The notes: generated by a model not told the origin, from the letters alone. 64,000 nucleotides of DNA from Aurantiacibacter spongiae (GCF_003815535.1 NZ_RPFZ01000001.1:62001-126000), one strand, 5' to 3'. Shown: positions 51,587-62,346, counted from the stretch's first letter. A program made the numbers and translations.

Positions 51587-53893
51587 ATGCGGCAGAAGGA
51601 ACTCAGGATCGCGCTGGTCTGCTATGGCGGTGTCAGTCTCGCGGTCTACATGCACGGGGTCACGAAGGAAATCTGGAAGCTGGCCCGCGCCAGCCAGGCG
51701 TTTCACGCCGGCGATGCCCGGCCTGCGGGCGTCGAGCGGGTCTATCACGCGCTGCTGCAACGCATAGCCGGCGACCACGATCTGCGCCTGCGGGTGCTGC
51801 CCGACATCGTTACCGGAGCGAGCGCGGGCGGCATCAACGCGGTGTTTCTGGCGCAGGCCATCCATTCGGGGCAGAGCCTCGAGCCGCTCACCGAGATGTG
51901 GCTCAAGAACGCCGATGTCGAGACGTTGGTCGATCCGGCGGCGCGGCCGCGCTCGCTCATCTCAAAGCCGTGGATGCGTCCCCTGGTCTGGTATCTGACC
52001 AGCGGGCCGGGCAATTCGATCTCGGAAACCGTGGCCGCCGAAACCCGCGCAGAGGTGCGCGACAAGGTTTCCAGCCTGGTGCGCGGGCGATGGTTCGAGC
52101 CGCCCTTCTCGGGCCCCGGCTTCACCCGCCTGCTGCATTCCGCCTTCGCGGCCATGCGCGACGGACCCGTCGGCGCGCCGCTGCTGCCGCCGCGCCATCC
52201 GCTCGACCTGCTGGTAACGACGACGGATTTTCGCGGACGCAGCGAATCGTTGCGCCTGAACAGTCCGCCCGTCGTCGAGGAAAGCGAACACCGGATGCCG
52301 ATCGGCTTCCGCAGCCGCGTTCCGGCAGAGGGCGGCATTGCCCTCGCCGACATCCACGAACTGACCTTCGCCGCGCGCGCGACCGCCAGCTTTCCCGGAG
52401 CCTTTCCGCCGCTCGGCATCGCCGAAGTGGATGCTCTCGACGAGGCGGGGTGGCCAGGTCGCGAGACATTCCTCCGCCGCATCATGCCGACCCATGTCGC
52501 ACGCGGCACCACCCGGCACGTTGCGCTTATCGATGGTTCGGTGCTGGTCAACGCCCCCTTCGCAGGGGCCATGGCCGGTCTGAAGGCGCGGCCCGCCCAG
52601 CGCGAGGTCGACCGCCGCTTCGTCTATATCGACCCCACCCCCCACCGGCCTTCGTCTCCGGGCGACGAGCAGCCACAGGCGGTCGGGTTCTTCGCGGCGA
52701 TCTTCGGCTCGCTCTCGACCATCCCGCGGGAGCAGCCGATCCGCGACAACCTCGAAAGCCTCGCCGCGCAGTCGCGCGAGGCCGAACGTCTGCGGCGCAT
52801 GGTCAACGCGTTGAGGCCGGTGGTCGAGACGGCGGTGGACCGGCTGTTCGGGCGGACCCTGTTTCTCGACAGTCCGACACCCCGGCGGCTGCGGATCTGG
52901 CGGGCCCGCGCGCAGCAAAGTGCCGCCGAGGAGGCGGGTTATGCCTTTCATTCCTATGCGCAGGCGAAGCTGGGCGGCATACTCGAACGGATCGCCGAGC
53001 TCGTGCGGTCAGCGCATCCGGGGCCGGAAAAGCCCGACCTCGCCGCGATCGGAGCGGCGCTGCGCCGGGCGACCGACGAGCACGGGCTGGATATGCCCGG
53101 AGCGCCCGGCGGCGGGGCCAGCGAGGAGGCCATCCGTTTCCTGCGCGACCATGACCTCGCCTATCGCATTCGCCGGCTGCGCCTCATCGCCCGCCGGCTG
53201 TCCCGCGAGTGGGAGGCCGATCCCGACATGCCCGAAAGCGAGCTGGAAGAAGCCCGCGAGGCGATCTACCGCGCCCTCGCCCTCTATTTCGCGCGGGAGG
53301 ATGCAAGCGCGCTGGGCGACGATTTCCCGGAGATAGCGGCCGGCGTGCTCGACGATCCGCAGGCCGTGCTCGGCGCCATCGCCGAGCGCCGCGAATTGCG
53401 GTCGTGCGATGACGAGGCCGAGGAAATCCTGTCGAACGCGCTCGAAACCATGCCCAGGGCACTGCGGCGACGCGTTCTCCTGACCTATCTCGGCTTTCCC
53501 TATTACGATGTCGCCACCCTGCCCCTGCTGCGCAACGAGGGCCTGACCGAGTACAATCCCGTCAAGGTCGACCGCATAAGTCCGGAGGATGCGAGGGCCA
53601 TCCGGTCCGGCGGCACGGCAGCAACCCTTCGCGGCACCGAGTTCTACAATTTCGGCGCCTTTTTCAGCCGCGCCTACCGCGAGAACGATTATCTCTGGGG
53701 CCGGTTGCAGGGGGCCGAACGGATGATCGACCTGGTCTGTTCGACCGTACCGGGCGGCTTCGATGCGAACGAATGCCTGTCGATCAAGCGCGACATCTTC
53801 CTCGCCATCTGCGACGAGGAGGACGAAAGATTGCTATGCGAACCCGAACTGGTGGACGCGATCAGGCAGGAGGTCAGGGCGAAGCTGGGGTGA
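51587..53893 (+). CDS. Large patatin-like phospholipase (DUF3376 type)
   Basis: The 768-residue protein has an N-terminal patatin domain: oxyanion-hole region CYGGVSLAVYMHGVTKE near residue 12, nucleophile Ser in GASAGGIN near residue 80, and the catalytic Asp in IDGSVLVNAP near 315. The C-terminal 400 residues correspond to the DUF3376 extension. It is predicted to hydrolyse lipid acyl esters. No signal peptide is seen. GAGAGGGGCG precedes the ATG at 51587. It converges with dnaJ, and a very large opposite-frame ORF over it is a shadow. Confidence 0.92.
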   Translation: MRQKELRIALVCYGGVSLAVYMHGVTKEIWKLARASQAFHAGDARPAGVERVYHALLQRIAGDHDLRLRVLPDIVTGASAGGINAVFLAQAIHSGQSLEPLTEMWLKNADVETLVDPAARPRSLISKPWMRPLVWYLTSGPGNSISETVAAETRAEVRDKVSSLVRGRWFEPPFSGPGFTRLLHSAFAAMRDGPVGAPLLPPRHPLDLLVTTTDFRGRSESLRLNSPPVVEESEHRMPIGFRSRVPAEGGIALADIHELTFAARATASFPGAFPPLGIAEVDALDEAGWPGRETFLRRIMPTHVARGTTRHVALIDGSVLVNAPFAGAMAGLKARPAQREVDRRFVYIDPTPHRPSSPGDEQPQAVGFFAAIFGSLSTIPREQPIRDNLESLAAQSREAERLRRMVNALRPVVETAVDRLFGRTLFLDSPTPRRLRIWRARAQQSAAEEAGYAFHSYAQAKLGGILERIAELVRSAHPGPEKPDLAAIGAALRRATDEHGLDMPGAPGGGASEEAIRFLRDHDLAYRIRRLRLIARRLSREWEADPDMPESELEEAREAIYRALALYFAREDASALGDDFPEIAAGVLDDPQAVLGAIAERRELRSCDDEAEEILSNALETMPRALRRRVLLTYLGFPYYDVATLPLLRNEGLTEYNPVKVDRISPEDARAIRSGGTAATLRGTEFYNFGAFFSRAYRENDYLWGRLQGAERMIDLVCSTVPGGFDANECLSIKRDIFLAICDEEDERLLCEPELVDAIRQEVRAKLG

Positions 53894-53921
53894 TCCCCCA
53901 GGGCCCGCGGACGCCCCGCCA

Positions 53922-55046
53922 TCAGGTTCCGAACGCGTCCTTTATCCTGCTGAAGAAGCCGTGACTTTCCGGACATTCCTTGCCCGTTTCCGTCTCGCGG
54001 AATTCGCGCAGCAGGTCTTTTTGCCTGGCCGATAGCCTGGTCGGCGTTTCGACCACGACCTCGACCACAAGATCGCCGTGCCCGCGCCCCTGCAAGACGG
54101 GCATGCCCCCGCCGCGCTTGCGCAGCTGCTTGCCCGACTGGATGCCCGCGGGAATGTCGATCTCGTGCTTCGTGCCGTCCAGGCCGGGGATGGCGATGGT
54201 GTCGCCGAGCGCCGCGGTGGTGAAGGTGATCGGCACCTGGGTGAACAGGGACGTTCCCTCCCGCTGGAACACGGTGTGCGGCTTGACGTGCAGGAAGATG
54301 TAAAGATCGCCCGGGGGCGCGCCCATCGGTCCTGCCTCGCCCTTGCCGGACAACCGTATGCGGGTGCCGTTATCGACACCGGGCGGTATCTCGACGTCAA
54401 GCGACTGCATCTTGTCGACGCGCCCTTCCCCCCGGCAATCGTGGCACGGCTGTTCCAGCACCTCGCCCCGCCCGTGGCAGTTGGGACACGGGCGCTCGAT
54501 CACGAACAGACCCTGTTTGGCGCGGACCTTCCCGTGGCCGTGACACAGATCGCAGCGCCTGCGCGACGTACCCGGCTCGGCGCCCGACCCGTCACACGTG
54601 CCGCAGGCGCGGGAAACCTCGACCTCGATTTCCGTGGTCTTGCCGTGGAACGCTTCCTCGAGGTCGATCTGCATGTCGTAGCGCAGATCGGCGCCGCGCC
54701 GCGGACGGGCGCGGCCGCCGGCCGCACCCCCGCCCCCGAAGGCACTGCCGAAGATGGTTTCGAAGATATCGCCAAGATCGCCGAAATCGGCCTGTTGCGC
54801 GCCCGCCCCGCCCTGCTGGAAGGCGGCATGGCCGTAGCGATCGTAGGCCGCACGCTTCTGCGGATCCTTGAGGCAGTCGTAAGCGACGCTGATCGCCTTG
54901 AACCTGGCCTCGGCCTCGGCATCGCCGGGATTGCGATCCGGATGGTACTGCATTGCCAGCTTGCGGTAGCTGGACTTGATCGTGGCGCCGTCCGCGTCGC
55001 GGCTGACACCGAGAATTTCGTAGAAATCGACTTCGGTAGAAGACAT
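53922..55046 (-). CDS. dnaJ: Chaperone DnaJ
   Basis: DnaJ delivers substrates to DnaK and stimulates its ATPase. The 374-residue type I protein has a J domain with HPD (YHPDRNPGD near residue 34), a Gly/Ala/Phe-rich region, four zinc-binding repeats (CGTCDGSG, CDLCHGHG, CPNCHGRG, CHDCRGEG; about 140-205), and the C-terminal substrate domains. The ATG at 55046 is preceded by a GTG codon; GGGG lies at Shine-Dalgarno distance. dnaK is 83 bases upstream. Confidence 0.97.
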   Translation of the reverse strand: MSSTEVDFYEILGVSRDADGATIKSSYRKLAMQYHPDRNPGDAEAEARFKAISVAYDCLKDPQKRAAYDRYGHAAFQQGGAGAQQADFGDLGDIFETIFGSAFGGGGAAGGRARPRRGADLRYDMQIDLEEAFHGKTTEIEVEVSRACGTCDGSGAEPGTSRRRCDLCHGHGKVRAKQGLFVIERPCPNCHGRGEVLEQPCHDCRGEGRVDKMQSLDVEIPPGVDNGTRIRLSGKGEAGPMGAPPGDLYIFLHVKPHTVFQREGTSLFTQVPITFTTAALGDTIAIPGLDGTKHEIDIPAGIQSGKQLRKRGGGMPVLQGRGHGDLVVEVVVETPTRLSARQKDLLREFRETETGKECPESHGFFSRIKDAFGT

Positions 55047-55065
55047 CACAACCCCTTTGCGGACA

Positions 55066-55094
55066 CGCCACCGGAGCAGGGTGCTCCGGTGGCG
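55066..55094 (-). other. 13-bp perfect hairpin in the dnaK-dnaJ gap
   Basis: CGCCACCGGAGCA (55066-55078) and its exact complement (55082-55094) flank a 3-base loop. No T-run follows in the transcript, so it is unlikely to terminate; it may stabilise the dnaK mRNA 3' end or set the dnaK:dnaJ ratio. It ends about 20 bases before the dnaJ start. Confidence 0.6.
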
Positions 55095-55129
55095 CGCCGT
55101 CTGTCCATCAGTGTCTCGCGACCGTCAGA

Positions 55130-57070
<1,941 letters not shown>

Positions 57071-57170
57071 GGTTACCCCATTTCTCTTGCAGTTGGACGC
57101 TGCGCTTTCGGCGACCCGGTAAACGGCGAAGCCACTCGGCAGCTCGAAAAAAGCTGTGTATCGGGGCGCG

Positions 57171-57198
57171 ATATAGGGGCGCTTTCGCTTGGCACAAG
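57171..57198 (-). promoter_or_regulatory. RpoH (heat-shock sigma) promoter of dnaK
   Basis: On the minus strand CTTG (57198-57195) is followed after 17 bases by CCTATAT (57177-57171). This closely matches the alphaproteobacterial sigma-32 consensus CTTG-N17/18-CYTATNT. The predicted start near 57163 leaves a leader of about 95 bases, containing a CAGCT/AGCTG hairpin (57140-57156). Confidence 0.8.
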
Positions 57199-57217
57199 GG
57201 AACCGCCCGCCTAGAAA
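57189..57217 (+). promoter_or_regulatory. Candidate sigma-70 promoter of the PCuAC gene
   Basis: TTGGCA (57189-57194) and TAGAAA (57212-57217) are spaced by exactly 17 bases, 30 bases before the ATG at 57247. The -35 box overlaps the divergent dnaK RpoH -35 region, so the two promoters may interfere. Confidence 0.45.
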
Positions 57218-57246
57218 TCGCCCGTGGTTTCAAGAGGGGACAGATC

Positions 57247-57765
57247 ATGAATATGAAGACAATCCTTGCCTGCGCAGGCGCGCTTTCGCTGTCGCTGGGG
57301 GTTGTCGCCTGCGGCGATGCGGACGAGCCGGCAAACACCGCGCCCGAAGCCCCGGAAGGCATCGCGGTCACCGACGGCTGGATGTCCCTGCCCGCCGTCG
57401 AGGGCAATCCGGCGGCGGTCTATTTCACCATCAGCAATACCGGCGACAACCAGGCCACGCTGCGCAGCGCGGCGGTCATGGGCGCACAAAGCGCCACCCT
57501 GCACGATACGGTCGAGTATGATTTCCAGCAGGACATGCAGGAATTGCCCGCCGTGCCGGTGATGCCCGGCGATACGCTGGAATTCGTGCCCGGCGGTCGG
57601 CACGTGATGGCGATGAACCCGGACGCGACGCTCGATCCGGGCAGCGAGACAGAGGTGACGCTGACCTTCGCCGGCGGCGACAAGATCAGCTTCCCGGTCA
57701 CGATCTACGCTTCCGGGGATATGCCCGACGGCGCGGCCACGGCAGACGCCGAAGCCGCCGAATGA
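57247..57765 (+). CDS. PCu(A)C-type copper chaperone lipoprotein
   Basis: PCuAC proteins carry Cu(I) in the periplasm for cytochrome oxidase assembly. The 172-residue product has a lipoprotein signal (VVAC, Cys near residue 22). The copper motif is visible as His in ATLHDT, Met in QDM, and HVMAM near 118, spaced as in the H-M-HxM family pattern. GAGGGG lies before the ATG. Its stop overlaps the next gene by 4 bases. No Sco or oxidase gene is adjacent. Confidence 0.9.
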   Translation: MNMKTILACAGALSLSLGVVACGDADEPANTAPEAPEGIAVTDGWMSLPAVEGNPAAVYFTISNTGDNQATLRSAAVMGAQSATLHDTVEYDFQQDMQELPAVPVMPGDTLEFVPGGRHVMAMNPDATLDPGSETEVTLTFAGGDKISFPVTIYASGDMPDGAATADAEAAE

Positions 57766-58262
57766 ACGAGGCGGGCGCGGCCTGCCCGGTGGGCGGCGAA
57801 AGGCCGCTCACGACGGGAGAGGTCGCGCTGGCCCGCACCGTATTCGGTCGGGCCATCGACTATGGGAAAGTCACCATCCGCCGCTCCAAATGGGCTTTCT
57901 TCCAGCCCCGGCAGGTGACGATGGCACCGCGCGGGCACATCCACTTCCATCCGCTCGGCAACGCTTATTGCGACGATTTCGCCGGACAGTCATTACTTCG
58001 GCAAGGTCTGTTCATCCATGAAATGACGCATGTCTGGCAGACCCAGACCCGCGGAGAGTGGTATCTGGTAACGCACCGGATGCCGTGGGCGACCTACGAC
58101 TACAGCCTGCGCCCCGGCTGGTCGCTCGAGCGTTACGGCATCGAACAGCAGGCCGAAATCGTGAAGCACGCCTTCCTGCTGAGGAACGGAGCCAGGGTCG
58201 CAGGCGTCGCCGATGCCGCCGCCTACGACGCGCTGGTCCGCTTCCCCGGAGCCACCGGCTGA
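57762..58262 (+). CDS. Vgr-related protein with zinc-protease-like HExxH motif
   Basis: The 166-residue product resembles proteins annotated vgr-related in sphingomonads. It has no signal peptide and contains IHEMTHVWQ near residue 90, an HExxH motif typical of zincin proteases, preceded by HIHFHP. A basic aromatic stretch follows. Function is unknown; a metallopeptidase-like or toxin-associated role is only suggested by the motif. The ATG overlaps the PCuAC stop, so it is co-translated with it. Confidence 0.82.
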   Translation: MNEAGAACPVGGERPLTTGEVALARTVFGRAIDYGKVTIRRSKWAFFQPRQVTMAPRGHIHFHPLGNAYCDDFAGQSLLRQGLFIHEMTHVWQTQTRGEWYLVTHRMPWATYDYSLRPGWSLERYGIEQQAEIVKHAFLLRNGARVAGVADAAAYDALVRFPGATG

Positions 58263-58308
58263 CGGCGCCCTGCAGCCTCATGGTTAATTCCGAGCATACG
58301 GATAGCCG

Positions 58309-58322
58309 CAATAGCTATTGCC
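58309..58322. repeat. 14-bp perfect palindrome
   Basis: GCAATAGCTATTGC lies in the 171-base gap between the vgr-related gene and the exported protein at 58434. It may be a regulator site. No gene is seen in the rest of the gap. Confidence 0.35.
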
Positions 58323-58433
58323 AAGGTCACGTACTTGCGACAAATCTTCCCCGGCGACGCCTACGCTTCGGCAGGGCGCCGTGACGGGTCAATTTGCTGT
58401 AACGGTGGAAACAACCCAAGAGGGGGGTAAGAC

Positions 58434-58901
58434 GTGAAATCCTTGATACTTGCGGGCAGTGCGCTCGCCATGGCGCTCGTGGCCGGTCCGGCTGGCGCGC
58501 AGAACATCAACAACGATCCGATCTACGCGACTGTCAATCTGAGCGCGGGTTTCGACAACGACCCCTACACGGTCGACCTGTCTTCGGGCGGAAGCAACGC
58601 GGCAAGCGAACTCGGTTCGCCGTGCAGCGGCTACATCGCCACATCGCCCGACGTGCGACTGGTGTATGATGCCGGCTCGCTTCCGCTCATCATCTCCGTC
58701 AATTCGAAAGCGGATACGACGCTGGTCGTCAATGCACCGGACGGCCGGTGGTATTGCGACGACGACGGCGGCAACGGCAACAACCCTTCGGTACGCTTCA
58801 ACAGCCCGCGTTCGGGCCGTTACGAGGTATGGGTCGGGACATATGGCAGCGGCGAAATGCACTCTGCCACGCTGAACATTTCCGAACTCTACAGCCAGTA
58901 G
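58434..58901 (+). CDS. Exported protein with PPC-like beta domain
   Basis: The 155-residue product has a signal peptide (cleavage near AGA-QN, residue 22). The mature protein is rich in Asn, Asp, Ser and Gly and its C-terminal half, with RYEVWVGTYGSGE near residue 130, resembles pre-peptidase C-terminal beta domains. Two Cys near residues 63 and 103 could form a disulfide. No catalytic motif is seen. The GTG start follows AGAGGGGGG. It is monocistronic and ends at a hairpin terminator. Confidence 0.85.
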   Translation: MKSLILAGSALAMALVAGPAGAQNINNDPIYATVNLSAGFDNDPYTVDLSSGGSNAASELGSPCSGYIATSPDVRLVYDAGSLPLIISVNSKADTTLVVNAPDGRWYCDDDGGNGNNPSVRFNSPRSGRYEVWVGTYGSGEMHSATLNISELYSQ

Positions 58902-58910
58902 AACGCGAAA

Positions 58911-58945
58911 CGGCCACGGCGGCGGTACACCCCGCACCGTGGCCG
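58911..58945. terminator. Bidirectional hairpin terminator
   Basis: CGGCCACGG (58911-58919) pairs perfectly with CCGTGGCCG (58937-58945), with further pairing in the loop (GCGG/CCGC). It sits between two convergent genes. On the minus strand TTT follows the stem, so termination is plausible in both directions, but the T-run is short. Confidence 0.6.
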
Positions 58946-58967
58946 CTTCTCATGCGGATATGGCAGC

Positions 58968-59261
58968 TCAGTACCGCGGATCGGCGGGATAGCCGCTGGT
59001 CCCGAAGCAATCGTCGTCGAGATAGCGATTGTTGTTGTAGCCGTCGCAATCGTCGTTTTTGTCGACGAAATAGCCGGCAAGGCCGCCGGCCGCGGCGCCG
59101 GCAAGCGCATAGGTCTGAATATCGGCGCCGGTGACTGCGGCGATACCGGCACCGGCGGCGGCACCGGCCAGTCCGCCCTCCACGGCATAATTGTCGGCGC
59201 AGGCCGAAAGGCCGATTGTCGATGCGAGCAACGCCGGGGCGAGAAGGATCGTCTTTTTCAT
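58968..59261 (-). CDS. Glycine-zipper lipoprotein
   Basis: The 97-residue product has a lipoprotein signal (LSAC, Cys near residue 21), then two glycine-zipper stretches rich in GAAAG (about 29-65) that can pack as membrane helices, as in the SlyB/Rick_17kDa-like group. The Asn/Asp-rich C-terminal part contains two Cys. Outer-membrane location is likely. Function is unknown. A strong AAGGAG precedes the ATG. A candidate EcfG promoter lies upstream. Confidence 0.88.
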   Translation of the reverse strand: MKKTILLAPALLASTIGLSACADNYAVEGGLAGAAAGAGIAAVTGADIQTYALAGAAAGGLAGYFVDKNDDCDGYNNNRYLDDDCFGTSGYPADPRY

Positions 59262-59297
59262 CGTTGGGTCTCCTTGGTTGCCCTGTTGTCAGCCACT

Positions 59298-59322
59298 TAC
59301 GGGCAGGGGCGCGCAAGGTTCC
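59298..59322 (-). promoter_or_regulatory. Candidate general-stress (EcfG-type) promoter
   Basis: On the minus strand GGAAC (59322-59318) is followed after 16 bases by CGTA (59301-59298). The alphaproteobacterial EcfG consensus is GGAAC-N16/17-CGTT, so the -10 has one mismatch. The predicted start lies about 30 bases before the glycine-zipper gene. Confidence 0.4.
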
Positions 59323-59336
59323 GCGAAGGCGCGCGA

Positions 59337-59939
59337 TCAGTCGGGTTTCTTCGCCACCCCTACCATCGCTGCCCGCAGCAACCGGTCCTTGATCATGTAG
59401 CCGGCCTGCATCTCCTGGACGATCGTGCCTGCCTCGGCCTCGTCGGTAGGCACTTCCATCATCGCCTGATGCTGATTGGGATCGAGCGGCAGGCCCATCG
59501 CCGCGATACGGCTGATGCCGTGCTGGGCGAAAACCTTGTCGAGTTCACGCTGGGTCGCCTGTATGCCCTGCACCAGCCCCTTGAACTTGCTGTCCTCCCG
59601 CAGATCCTCGGGAATTGCGTCGATCGCGCGGGCGAGGTTGTCGGCCACGCTGAGGATATCGCGGGCAAATCCCGTGGCGGCGTAGCTTCGCGCATCCTGC
59701 ACGTCCTTTTCCAGCCGGCGACGCACGTTCTGCGTTTCGGCGCGGGCATAGAGAACTTCCTGCTTCGCCGCGGCCAGATCGTCGCGCAGCGAGGCCAGCG
59801 CATCGTCCAGGCTTTCGCCTTCGGGATCGGAGTTCCCGGCAGCGTCCGCCGCCTCGCCGTCATCGTCCAGAAACTCTTCCGGAACGCCGTCCAGTTCCTT
59901 CTCGACCGCTTCGTCGCGGGTCTTGTCGTTGTCCATCAT
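59337..59939 (-). CDS. grpE: Nucleotide exchange factor GrpE
   Basis: GrpE releases ADP from DnaK. The 200-residue protein has a long N-terminal helix with charged coiled-coil character (about residues 45-110) and a C-terminal beta part with PNQHQAMMEV and GTIVQEMQAGYMIKDRLLRAA, the family signature. Two adjacent ATGs (59939 and 59936) are equal candidates. It lies 8 bases after hrcA. Its 3' end lies 75 bases from the glycine-zipper gene. Confidence 0.95.
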   Translation of the reverse strand: MMDNDKTRDEAVEKELDGVPEEFLDDDGEAADAAGNSDPEGESLDDALASLRDDLAAAKQEVLYARAETQNVRRRLEKDVQDARSYAATGFARDILSVADNLARAIDAIPEDLREDSKFKGLVQGIQATQRELDKVFAQHGISRIAAMGLPLDPNQHQAMMEVPTDEAEAGTIVQEMQAGYMIKDRLLRAAMVGVAKKPD

Positions 59940-59947
59940 CTGCCTTG

Positions 59948-60991
59948 CTAACCGATTCTCTTGCCCAGCGAACGGGCGGTGAAATCCACCATGGGCACGA
60001 CCCTTGCGTAATTCAACCGCGTCGGACCGATCACGCCCAGCACGCCGACCACCTTGCCTTCGCGGTCGCGATAGGGGGCGGCAATGACGGAAGAGCCGGA
60101 AAGCGCGAACAGCCGGTTCTCGGCCCCGATGAAGATGCGCGCCGATTCCGCCTCGCGCGCGCTGTCGAGCAATTGCGCGACGGACTGCTTGCTCTCGAGT
60201 TCATCCATCAAAGAGCGGACCCGCTCGATATCGGACAGCGCGCTCTCGTCCAGCAGGTTGGCCGCGCCGCGCACGATGAGCACCGGGCGCCTTGCCGCGT
60301 CCTCGCTCCAGGTGGCGATTCCGGCTTCGACCAGCTGACGGCTCGCCTCGTCGAGCGCGCTGCGTCCCGAGGCGATCTCGGCCTGCATGGTTCGCGCCGC
60401 CTCGGCCAGCGTGCGTCCGGCGAGTCGAGACGATATGTAATTGCTCGCCTGCTGCAGGGCGGAGGGCGGTAGCGGTCCGTCGAGATCGAGAACCCGGTTC
60501 TCGACATGTCCGTCCTCGCCGACCAGCACCGCCAGCGCGCGGCGATCATCCAGCGGCACCAGATTGATTTGCGTCAGCCGCTGCTCGCGTTGGGGTACCA
60601 GCACCATGCCCGCCAGGCCCGACAGATCGGACAGGAGCGCGCTCGTCGTCTCCAGCGCGCGTTCGATGGGGCCGGGATCGGAAAGCTGTTTCTCGATCGC
60701 TGCACGTTCTTCGCGCGTGGGTTCGGCGACCTGCATGATGCCGTCGACGAACAGGCGCAGCCCCATCTCGGTCGGCATCCGGCCAGCGCTGGTGTGCGGC
60801 GCGGCAAGCAGGCCCATCGCCTCCAGCTCGCCAAGCACGGAGCGGATGGAGGCAGGCGACAGTTCGATATCGCCCCGCTGCGCGAGTGTCTTCGACCCGA
60901 CGGGCTGGCCACTGTCGAGATAGCCCTCCACCACCAGGCGGAAGATATCGCGAGCGCGCGAGGTCAGTTCGGTGACGGGGGGCGAGGCCAT
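59948..60991 (-). CDS. hrcA: Heat-inducible transcription repressor HrcA
   Basis: HrcA represses CIRCE-controlled chaperone genes, chiefly groESL. The 347-residue protein has an N-terminal winged helix with YLDSGQPVGSKTL and SPASIRSVLGELEAMGLL, a GAF-like central part, and the C-terminal VGVLGVIGPTRLNYARVVPMVD. The ATG at 60991 is used; a GTG three codons earlier is possible. It is 8 bases before grpE. No CIRCE element is seen upstream, so it is probably not autoregulated through one. Confidence 0.95.
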   Translation of the reverse strand: MASPPVTELTSRARDIFRLVVEGYLDSGQPVGSKTLAQRGDIELSPASIRSVLGELEAMGLLAAPHTSAGRMPTEMGLRLFVDGIMQVAEPTREERAAIEKQLSDPGPIERALETTSALLSDLSGLAGMVLVPQREQRLTQINLVPLDDRRALAVLVGEDGHVENRVLDLDGPLPPSALQQASNYISSRLAGRTLAEAARTMQAEIASGRSALDEASRQLVEAGIATWSEDAARRPVLIVRGAANLLDESALSDIERVRSLMDELESKQSVAQLLDSAREAESARIFIGAENRLFALSGSSVIAAPYRDREGKVVGVLGVIGPTRLNYARVVPMVDFTARSLGKRIG

Positions 60992-61024
60992 GCGGGACAC
61001 TATGGGACAACCAGGCGCGCGCCT

Positions 61025-61543
61025 CTAGTCCCCCCGACCGTAGGTCGCGCGCTTGTCGTCGAATCCCACCAGTCGGGCTACCGCGGGCAATTCCCTCCAG
61101 GCACCGTAGATCGCGTCCGGGTTTTCGGCGAGGCCGGGCTGCCTGCACCCCATGTACCATTCCAGCGAGACGGACTCGCCCCCGGCCTGTGACCAGCCGG
61201 CCGTTACAGTGGGCGCATCCGTCGCCACCGGCCCGTCGCAATTCTCGTAGCCATAAGTGATCGAGGTATCGGGACGATATGGCGCGAGCCGAAGGCGGAA
61301 GGCTTCATACTGTGCGGGTGTAACTTCGAAATTCCGTTCTCCCAAAACCGCCGTGAACGCGGTTCCGGTGAATTGACCGCGGCCGTCGGGGGACACCGTC
61401 ATCGCGAAGACCGGGCAGAAACCGAAACAGGGTCCGGTCTCGAAGATCAATAGCGGTCCGGGCACGTCCGCCGGTTGCACCGGCGTGGTCGCGCATGCCG
61501 CCACCGAGAAGGCGAGGACCGCGATCGAGGCGGCAGGTTTCAT
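61025..61543 (-). CDS. DUF6438-type lipoprotein
   Basis: The 172-residue product has a lipoprotein signal (VAAC, Cys near residue 17). The mature part begins with a beta strand and [18 protein letters not shown] near residue 38, a Cys-rich signature of the DUF6438 family. Two more Cys lie near residues 100 and 134. Function is unknown. It is 33 bases upstream of hrcA on the same strand and may be co-transcribed. It is divergent from rph, with 89 bases between. Confidence 0.85.
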   Translation of the reverse strand: MKPAASIAVLAFSVAACATTPVQPADVPGPLLIFETGPCFGFCPVFAMTVSPDGRGQFTGTAFTAVLGERNFEVTPAQYEAFRLRLAPYRPDTSITYGYENCDGPVATDAPTVTAGWSQAGGESVSLEWYMGCRQPGLAENPDAIYGAWRELPAVARLVGFDDKRATYGRGD

Positions 61544-61632
61544 CGCTGATCCATCCTTTCGTGCACTGGCGCACCGATGTTTCGCCCGCTAGGGCCGCGC
61601 TGGCAAGACCAATAGATCAGCAGGAGCTTTCC

Positions 61633-62346
61633 ATGCGACCATCAAGCCGCGCGCCCGACGAAATGCGCGCCATCACGATCGAGACCGACTACACCAAGCA
61701 TGCCGAGGGAAGCTGCCTCATCGGCTTTGGCGATACGAAGGTTTTGTGCACCGCTTCGGTCGAGGACCGCGTACCGCCGTGGATGCGGAACAAGGGATCG
61801 GGTTGGGTCACGGGCGAATATTCCATGCTTCCGCGCGCCACGCATACCCGCGGCAACCGGGAGGCCGCGCGCGGCAAGCAGAGCGGGCGCACACAGGAAA
61901 TCCAGCGTCTGATCGGCCGATCCCTGCGCGCCGTCGTCGATATGGACAAGCTGGGCGAGCGGCAGATCACCCTGGATTGCGATGTCATCCAGGCCGATGG
62001 GGGAACGCGCACCGCATCCATTTCCGGGGCCTGGGTCGCCCTGCGGCTCGCGGTGAACGGCCTGCTGGCGGACAGGAAGCTGAGCGAAGATCCCATCACC
62101 GGGAAGGTCGCGGCGGTTTCCTGCGGCATCCATCGGGGCACCCCGGTACTCGATCTCGATTACGACGAGGATTCCGCCGCAGATGCCGATGCCAATTTCG
62201 TGCTGATCGAGGGCGGACAGATCGCCGAGGTACAAGCCACCGCAGAAGGCGCGACCTACGATGAGGAAGGTCTGCTGCGTCTTCTGCGCCTCGCGCAGAT
62301 GGGCTGCGGCGACATCTTCCGCGCGCAGGACGAGGCGACGCGGTGA
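61633..62346 (+). CDS. rph: Ribonuclease PH
   Basis: RNase PH trims tRNA 3' ends phosphorolytically. The 237-residue protein has the N-terminal [12 protein letters not shown] start. [35 protein letters not shown], and [16 protein letters not shown] with the acidic metal site follow. CAGGAG precedes the ATG at 61633; the frame is open upstream, but across the divergent lipoprotein signal. It overlaps rdgB (GTGA), the usual rph-rdgB-hemW order. Confidence 0.97.
   Translation: MRPSSRAPDEMRAITIETDYTKHAEGSCLIGFGDTKVLCTASVEDRVPPWMRNKGSGWVTGEYSMLPRATHTRGNREAARGKQSGRTQEIQRLIGRSLRAVVDMDKLGERQITLDCDVIQADGGTRTASISGAWVALRLAVNGLLADRKLSEDPITGKVAAVSCGIHRGTPVLDLDYDEDSAADADANFVLIEGGQIAEVQATAEGATYDEEGLLRLLRLAQMGCGDIFRAQDEATR

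Noticed and set aside
50278-53154. 958-codon plus-strand open frame across radA and the patatin gene
   Set aside because: It is the reverse shadow of radA followed by an alternate frame of the patatin gene. The translation is Arg/Gly/Ala-rich without any family motif, whereas both real genes have clear motifs.
60992-61024. CIRCE operator upstream of hrcA
   Set aside because: I looked for TTAGCACTC-N9-GAGTGCTAA here, upstream of the lipoprotein gene and before dnaK, and found none.
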